DNA of 64,000 nt from Streptomyces sp. TRM70350. Lineage in GTDB: Bacteria; Actinomycetota; Actinomycetes; Streptomycetales; Streptomycetaceae. The notes under the pieces are model-generated. The model was not told the DNA's origin and made no database searches. It saw only the letters and a list, made by a program, of their open reading frames with translations. The stretch lies in NCBI RefSeq assembly GCF_019219825.1, contig NZ_JAHUXH010000016.1:1-64000 (forward strand), read 5' to 3'. Shown here piece by piece: positions 60,409 to 64,000 of the stretch. Positions within the stretch are counted from its first letter, which is position 1. The number at the start of each line of letters is the position of its first letter. The translations under genes and the position numbers were made by a program.

Positions 60409-60480
60409 GGGCGCGTAGCTCAGCGGTAGAGCGCCGCCCTTACAAGGCGGATGTCGGCGGTTCGAAACCGTCCGCGCCCA
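60409..60480 (+). tRNA. tRNA-Val (anticodon UAC)
   Basis: A full cloverleaf is readable: acceptor GGGCGCG (60409-60415) pairing with CGCGCCC (60473-60479), D-arm GCTCAGCGGTAGAGC, anticodon arm CCGCC-CTTACAA-GGCGG with TAC at 60441-60443, and T-arm CGGCGG-TTCGAAA-CCGTCC. The discriminator is A60480 and CCA is not encoded, as often in Streptomyces. This tRNA reads the rare valine codon GUA. No integrase gene flanks it. Confidence 0.96.
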
Positions 60481-60497
60481 CCCGTCGCAGGACACAG

Positions 60498-60540
60498 CAA
60501 GGCCCAGGTCACCGGGGGGAACCCGGAGATCTGGGCCTTG
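60498..60540. terminator. Hairpin terminator between tRNA-Val and the convergent gene
   Basis: CAAGGCCCAG (60498-60507) pairs with CTGGGCCTTG (60531-60540), and the intervening bases contain a second small stem (CGGG/CCCG). Placed after the tRNA and after the stop of the convergent gene at 60576, so it serves both. Confidence 0.82.
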
Positions 60541-60575
60541 TTCGGTTTCAGACACCTTCAGGTGCCCCGTCTGTG

Positions 60576-60926
60576 TCACGCATCCCGCTCCGGGACCGGC
60601 GGTGTCTCCTCGGCGTGTTTCAGTTTGGCTCGGGCGTCCACGCGGTCGGGGCCGGTGAGTTCGGACCAGTAGCGGTGGGTGCTGACGAAGATCGCGAGTT
60701 CGCGTTCGCGGCGGCGGAGCTTCTCGACCTCGGCCTGCTCGTCGGCCGTCCAGCCGGGGGAGGCGGGGCGTTCGATCTTGCGCCAGCCGCCTGCGTCGCT
60801 GAAGCCGTCCAGGGGCTCGACCGACCAGGGGAGCCGCTTCAGCAGGGCCGACAGTTCGGCCCGGACCTGATGCAGCTCCTCCTGACCGGCGCGGAGGTCG
60901 CTAGGAAAGTCGTAGGTCGTAGCCAC
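60576..60926 (-). CDS. Conserved small cytoplasmic protein of unknown function
   Basis: A 116-residue charged protein, ATG 60926. It has three amphipathic parts: SDLRAGQEELHQVRAELSAL, a Trp-rich middle (LPWSVEPLDGFSDAGGW) and ADEQAEVEKLRRRERELAIF followed by HRYWSELTGPDR. No known motif. Good codon bias supports it as a real gene. It is convergent with tRNA-Val; homologues near tRNA genes in other Streptomyces would be expected but I could not check. Confidence 0.75.
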   Translation of the reverse strand: MATTYDFPSDLRAGQEELHQVRAELSALLKRLPWSVEPLDGFSDAGGWRKIERPASPGWTADEQAEVEKLRRRERELAIFVSTHRYWSELTGPDRVDARAKLKHAEETPPVPERDA

Positions 60927-61038
60927 GGCCGTAATGCTACGCCTGTTCGATTTGGAGTGGCGAGTTTCTTACGGCGGTTCATGCGAACGGGTGTGCCTGC
61001 GGGGCCCCTGGGCTACGGACTGTGGGTGCTTGCTCCGC

Positions 61039-61315
61039 TCAGGAGTGGGCGGTGAAGTCGGTGCCGGTGAAGCCGGGGAGTCGGTCCAGGGTGTCGCGCA
61101 GTGTGGCGTGCCACCAGTCGTAGTGCTGGGTCCGGTAGGGGCTGGTGCCCGCGCCGGACTCCTCCAGGGCCAGGGAGAGGTGCCGGTGGTCGAGCTTGCA
61201 GGTCTGCTGAGCGGGGGTCACCGCCAGGGCGTGTATCGAAGGAGCTGCCAGGTGCCCGAGCTGTACGCGCGAGGAGCGAGCGCAACTCGGTGGCGTCTGG
61301 AGCGAAAATCAGCAA
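61039..61315 (-). pseudogene. Small protein gene, probably frameshifted
   Basis: Minus strand. The last 60 codons (LDHRHLSLALEESGAG, RTQHYDWWHATLRDTLDRL, GTDFTAHS-stop at 61039-61041) have nearly all G/C at third positions, so they have been protein-coding. A plausible start, MLIFAPDATELRSLL at 61315, is in the next frame; VQLGHLAAPSIHALAVTPAQ continues correctly only if a base is lost or gained near 61262-61272. The family is not recognised. It begins 11 bp from the divergent VOC gene. Alternatively a short intact gene starts at GTG 61221. Confidence 0.4.
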
Positions 61316-61326
61316 GTCTCGCGCGC

Positions 61327-61710
61327 ATGGTCTCGGTATTGCAGAACGTGGCGATTGACTGTGCGGATGCCTACGAGCTGGCCCGGTTCTGGAGCAGGGT
61401 GACCGGCCGTCCGCTGCATCCCGAAGACAAACCGGGTGATCCGGAGACCCAGGTGTTGTTGGCGGAGGGCCCAGTGCTCTACTTCAACCAGGTGCCCGAG
61501 GCTAAGACGATCAAGAACCGGATCCATCTGTGTTTGCGCCCAGAGACCTCGCGTGAACAGGAGGTGGAACGGCTGCTGGGCCTTGGCGCCACCCTCGTCG
61601 CCGATCTCCGGAATCCCGATGGCTCTGGCTGGGCGGTCCTTGCTGATCCCGAAGGCAACGAGTTCTGCGTTCTGCGCAGCGAGTCCGACCGGGCCGCCAT
61701 GACTTTCTGA
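61327..61710 (+). CDS. VOC-superfamily (glyoxalase-like) protein
   Basis: A 127-residue protein, ATG 61327, lacking a clear ribosome site. Two beta-alpha-beta modules form the vicinal oxygen chelate fold: VLQNVAIDCADAYELARFWS with RVTGRPLHPEDKPGD, and RIHLCLRPETSREQEVERLL with GWAVLADPEGNEFCVLR. Metal ligands in such pairs are His/Glu; here Asp13 and Glu in EGNEF are candidates. This type (Glyoxalase_6) is often of unknown substrate or linked to antibiotic binding. Divergent from the small remnant upstream. Confidence 0.85.
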   Translation: MVSVLQNVAIDCADAYELARFWSRVTGRPLHPEDKPGDPETQVLLAEGPVLYFNQVPEAKTIKNRIHLCLRPETSREQEVERLLGLGATLVADLRNPDGSGWAVLADPEGNEFCVLRSESDRAAMTF

Positions 61711-61804
61711 CGCTTCCGTGTCCATCCTGGCCGGTTTCGGACGAGTGCTGGTCACAGCCACTCGCCGCCACGGAGTCCCGGTCCGGGTCCGCCACCGATG
61801 CGCC

Positions 61805-62707
61805 CTAGAGGCCTGCTTCCCTCAACTCCCGTACCAGCTTTGCCGCCACGGGAGTGGGTACGTCGTGCTGTTCGGCCGCGCGGAGCAACGCGCCGCCGAT
61901 GGCGTCCAGTTCCAGGGGGCGGCCTGCCTCGGCGTCGCGTTGCATGGACGACTTGGTGGCCGGTGGGAAGGCGTCGAAGCGGGCGAGTGCCTCGGCCGGG
62001 TCGGCGGGGCCGCCGCAGGCGCGGCTGACGGCGGCCGTTTCCGCGACGAGGGCGGTGAGTTCGTCGCGGTGGTAGGTGCGGATGTCGCCGAGGGGGAGGG
62101 CGTAACGGGTGGTGAGCAGGGCGAAGGGGGCGAGGAACGACATCTTCGCCCAGAGGGTGGCCGCCTCGTCGTCCAGGACGCGGGTGGTGAGGTCGGCCGT
62201 GGTGAAGGCGGCGGCCAGTGTGTCGAGGCGGTGCCGGGGGACGGGGTCGCCGGTCAGGTCGATCTCGGCGAAGGGGCTGGTGTGTTCGATCTCGCCCGGG
62301 GAGACGCGGGTGGACTCGACGCGGATGACGGCGGGGGCCACCTGGTGGGGGCGGTAGCGGGAGCGCAGGTGGGTGGGGTGCTCGACGCCGTTGAGGAACG
62401 GGACGAGCAGGGCGTCTCCGAGGGTGGCGGCGGGGATGCGGGGGAGTGCGGCGTCGAGGGTGGTGTGCTTGACGGTGATCAGGCAGGCGTCGACCGGTTC
62501 GCGGAGTTCCGTGCTTGCTTCCACGGGGGCGGTGAAGTCGCCGTAGCGGGGGCTGCGGACGTGGATGCCGGTGGTGCGGAGGGTGTAGGCCGTGGTGTCA
62601 CTGGCCAGGCAGATCACGCGGTGGCCGGCGCGGGCCAGGAGGGCGGCGAGCAGTCCGCCCACGCCGCCGGGGCCCAGGACGGCCACGGTGAGCTTGTCGT
62701 GCGCCAT
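61805..62707 (-). CDS. Ketopantoate reductase-like (ApbA/PanE) oxidoreductase
   Basis: A 300-residue NADPH enzyme; ATG 62707 follows AGAGGAA. Rossmann motif VAVLGPGGVGGLLAALLARA at the start, the Lys motif CLITVKHTTLDAALP, catalytic site segment VPFLNGVEHPTHLRS with Asn, and Ser/Asp SSMQRDAEAGRPLELDAIGG near the C-terminus (the conserved SSMxxDxxxGRxxE motif). It reduces 2-dehydropantoate in coenzyme A synthesis or a related keto acid; Streptomyces have several, so panE is not assigned. Confidence 0.9.
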   Translation of the reverse strand: MAHDKLTVAVLGPGGVGGLLAALLARAGHRVICLASDTTAYTLRTTGIHVRSPRYGDFTAPVEASTELREPVDACLITVKHTTLDAALPRIPAATLGDALLVPFLNGVEHPTHLRSRYRPHQVAPAVIRVESTRVSPGEIEHTSPFAEIDLTGDPVPRHRLDTLAAAFTTADLTTRVLDDEAATLWAKMSFLAPFALLTTRYALPLGDIRTYHRDELTALVAETAAVSRACGGPADPAEALARFDAFPPATKSSMQRDAEAGRPLELDAIGGALLRAAEQHDVPTPVAAKLVRELREAGL

Positions 62708-62861
62708 GTGTGGTTCCTCTCGTCGGTCGGCCCCGGGGAGGTGGCCGCCTCGGAGTGGATCATTGCAGGGGGAGTGGGAGGGGGCCAGAGGGGTTCCGGG
62801 AATTGAGGGCTGCGGTTCTACGGGGGTGGGCGGGAGTCGGGGTGGGCGGGAGACTGGGGGT

Positions 62862-63095
62862 ATGTGCCGCAGTATCAAGACGCTACGTCCGCCTGTGCTG
62901 CCCGAGGAGGCCAGTGAGGCCGAGATCAGGGCTGCCGCTCTGCAGTATGTGCGGAAGGTTTCCGGTTTTCGGGTGCCTGCCGCGCACAATCGGGAGGTTT
63001 TCGATCGGGCCGTTGATGTGATCACCGAGGCTACGGCGGAGTTGCTGGGCGGGTTGGAGGTGCGGGGGTCGGGGGTGGCTCGTAAGACGGGGTAG
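62862..63095 (+). CDS. DUF2277 family protein
   Basis: A 77-residue protein starting MCRSIKTLRPPVLPEEASEA, the fixed beginning of DUF2277, then AALQYVRKVSGFRVPAAHNR and TEATAELLGGLEVRG. ATG 62862 is preceded by a GGGGG run. The N-terminal CRSIKxLR motif and single Cys are conserved in the family, whose role is unknown. It ends at TAG 63093-63095, 1 bp before a tandem repeat. Confidence 0.9.
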   Translation: MCRSIKTLRPPVLPEEASEAEIRAAALQYVRKVSGFRVPAAHNREVFDRAVDVITEATAELLGGLEVRGSGVARKTG

Positions 63096-63096
63096 G

Positions 63097-63154
63097 GGGC
63101 GGTGCCGGCTGGGGTCGGTGAGCGTGGGCGGTGCCGGCTGGGGTCGGTGAGCGT
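63097..63154 (+). repeat. Perfect 29-bp tandem duplication
   Basis: The 29 bases beginning GGGCGGTGCCGGCTGGGG at 63097 are repeated exactly at 63126. It starts right after the DUF2277 stop codon. Confidence 0.92.
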
Positions 63155-63226
63155 TGGTCGCGGGGCGGGCCGGTGCAGGTGCTGGCGCTGGGCGGGGGCG
63201 GGGTCGCTCACCCGCGCTGGCGGGCG

Positions 63227-63271
63227 CCGCTGCGCCCACCCGTGCCGCCCCAGCGGCACGACTGCCCGCAG
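63227..63271 (-). repeat. Dispersed repeat family 2, copy B (inverted relative to copy A)
   Basis: The reverse complement of these 45 bases is identical to 40427-40471. The GTGCCGC-CCCA-GCGGCAC dyad is central. It too lies between convergent genes. Confidence 0.9.
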
Positions 63272-63298
63272 CTACGCGGGTGGGGCGGGCCGCCTCTG

Positions 63299-63356
63299 CT
63301 ACGCGGGTTGGTGCCGGGCTGCGGCTGCTACGCGGGTTGGTGCCGGGCTGCGGCTG
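63299..63356 (+). repeat. Second perfect 29-bp tandem duplication
   Basis: The 29 bases beginning CTACGCGGGTTGGTGCCGG at 63299 are repeated exactly at 63328. The sequence differs from the duplication at 63097 but the unit length is the same. Confidence 0.9.
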
Positions 63357-63662
63357 CGCGGGTTTGCGTGTGCGCGGCTGCGGGGGCTTGCGTGCCTGTG
63401 GCTGTGCGGGTCTGCACGGCGCTCGGGCGCCTCGGCCCCACACGCGCCATCGGGGGAGCAAGGCCAGGATTCCTGCACCACTCGGCGGGACACCATCCTG
63501 CTGGTCGCTGCGGCAGTGCGCGCGGTTGGTGGTTGTTGGGGCGTTCTGGTGTGGCTGGTGGTCGCCGTGGCAACTCCCGTGCGGCTGGTGGTCGTTGCGG
63601 CAGAGTTGTGCGGTCGCCGCGGCAGCTCGCGCGCCGGAGCCCGGTTCCACGCCCGCCCCCTG

Positions 63663-64000
63663 CTACGACGGATCCGCCTCCGACATCCGCGGGCGGCGCA
63701 TGAAGTACGTCGCTGCGGCGCCCGCGGCGAAGAGGGCCAGGGCCGAGACGCCCGTTGTCAGCCATGTCGTGCCCAGCCAGTGGGCGCCGAAGTAGCCGAG
63801 GGCGACGCTGTACGTGGCCCAGGTGAGGCCGGCCAGGGCCGACCAGGGGACGAAGTCGCGGGGGCGGCGGCGGGCGGCGCCGGCGGTGAGGGAGACGACC
63901 GAGCGGCCCGCGGGGGCGAAGCGGGCCAGGACGACCAGGGCGCCGCCGCCTCGGGCCAGGGCCGTGCCGAGACGTTCCTGCGCGGTGCTCAGGCGGCGTG
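63663..64000 (-). CDS. DedA/VTT-type membrane protein, C-terminal part (cut by window end)
   Basis: The last 111 residues of a gene that begins beyond 64000; TAG is at 63663-63665. The frame reads RRLSTAQERLGTALARGG, then LVVLARFAPAGRSVVSLTAG (the DedA FxRF.P..R loop), a helix WSALAGLTWATYSVALGYFG and a last helix TGVSALALFAAGAAATYF before RRPRMSEADPS. This fits the C-terminal half of the DedA flippase family, like the protein at 56120. The start and membrane re-entrant motif lie outside the window. Confidence 0.75.
   Translation of the reverse strand, partial: RRLSTAQERLGTALARGGGALVVLARFAPAGRSVVSLTAGAARRRPRDFVPWSALAGLTWATYSVALGYFGAHWLGTTWLTTGVSALALFAAGAAATYFMRRPRMSEADPS

Larger units (their letters stand above)
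63096..63662. other. Gene-free convergent spacer, 567 bp
   Basis: Lies between DUF2277 and the DedA-like gene. It contains two separate 29-bp perfect duplications (63097-63154 and 63299-63356), repeat family 2 copy B, and G/T-rich filler such as GGTTGGTGGTTGTTGGGG. No frame has coding character. Confidence 0.65.

Overview
The window is high-GC actinobacterial chromosome, almost certainly Streptomyces. The evidence is a very strong G/C third-codon bias, a FasR-fabD-fabH-acpP-fabF fatty-acid locus, a single-chain AceE pyruvate dehydrogenase, DUF3145/DUF3052/DUF4429 genes and a tellurium-resistance (ter) island. From general knowledge the order resembles the Streptomyces coelicolor fabDHPF-aceE-ter neighbourhood, but no alignment was run. 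Positions 1-226 hold nothing I can recognise.

Left edge (227-3945) is accessory and decaying. An ATP-binding regulator and two GntR/UTRA-type regulators all carry frameshifts, and a possible fourth remnant lies on the other strand. They are followed by an intact lactococcin-972-type secreted peptide gene and a small polytopic membrane protein. Next (4013-14595) is a surface-glycan island: non-hydrolysing UDP-GlcNAc 2-epimerase (WecB type), UDP-ManNAc dehydrogenase (WecC type), two single glycosyltransferases, a protein made of two fused GT-B modules, two methyltransferases and a 644-residue composite protein. WecB plus WecC predicts UDP-ManNAcA as the donor. No flippase or polymerase gene is present.

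Central housekeeping part (14708-44163): MarR/quinone-oxidoreductase pair, Ohr-type peroxidase, serine hydrolases, secreted M14 carboxypeptidase, EI24 membrane protein, a secreted pyroglutamyl-peptidase-like protein whose nucleophile position is Ser, a GH3 glucosidase remnant, galactose mutarotase and an SGNH lipoprotein. Then come the type II fatty-acid synthase genes with FasR, pirin, a MerR/aldo-keto reductase operon, DUF4429, an alpha/beta hydrolase, TetR/MFS exporter, a potassium channel and aceE.

Stress island (44583-55128): DUF3052 protein, peroxiredoxin, two TerD paralogues, a TerC-like DUF475 protein, a TerA-like protein and a TerD with a repetitive Gly-Tyr-Pro tail. A biosynthetic arm follows: CitE-like lyase, a very large phosphoribosyltransferase-TRSP-StiP/PELOTA fusion and a HAD phosphatase. 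This matches the Ter-dependent system proposed to make and sense a nucleoside-like metabolite. It is followed by about 1 kb of gene-free minisatellites.

Right part (56120-64000): DedA, FmdB zinc ribbon, DUF4383, a coiled-coil membrane protein, a DUF4097 lipoprotein, tRNA-Val(UAC), small or decayed genes, a VOC protein, a ketopantoate-reductase-like protein, DUF2277 and a second DedA protein cut by the window end. Two dispersed repeat families (one pair each, one of them a 45-bp perfect inverted match) all lie between convergent gene ends.
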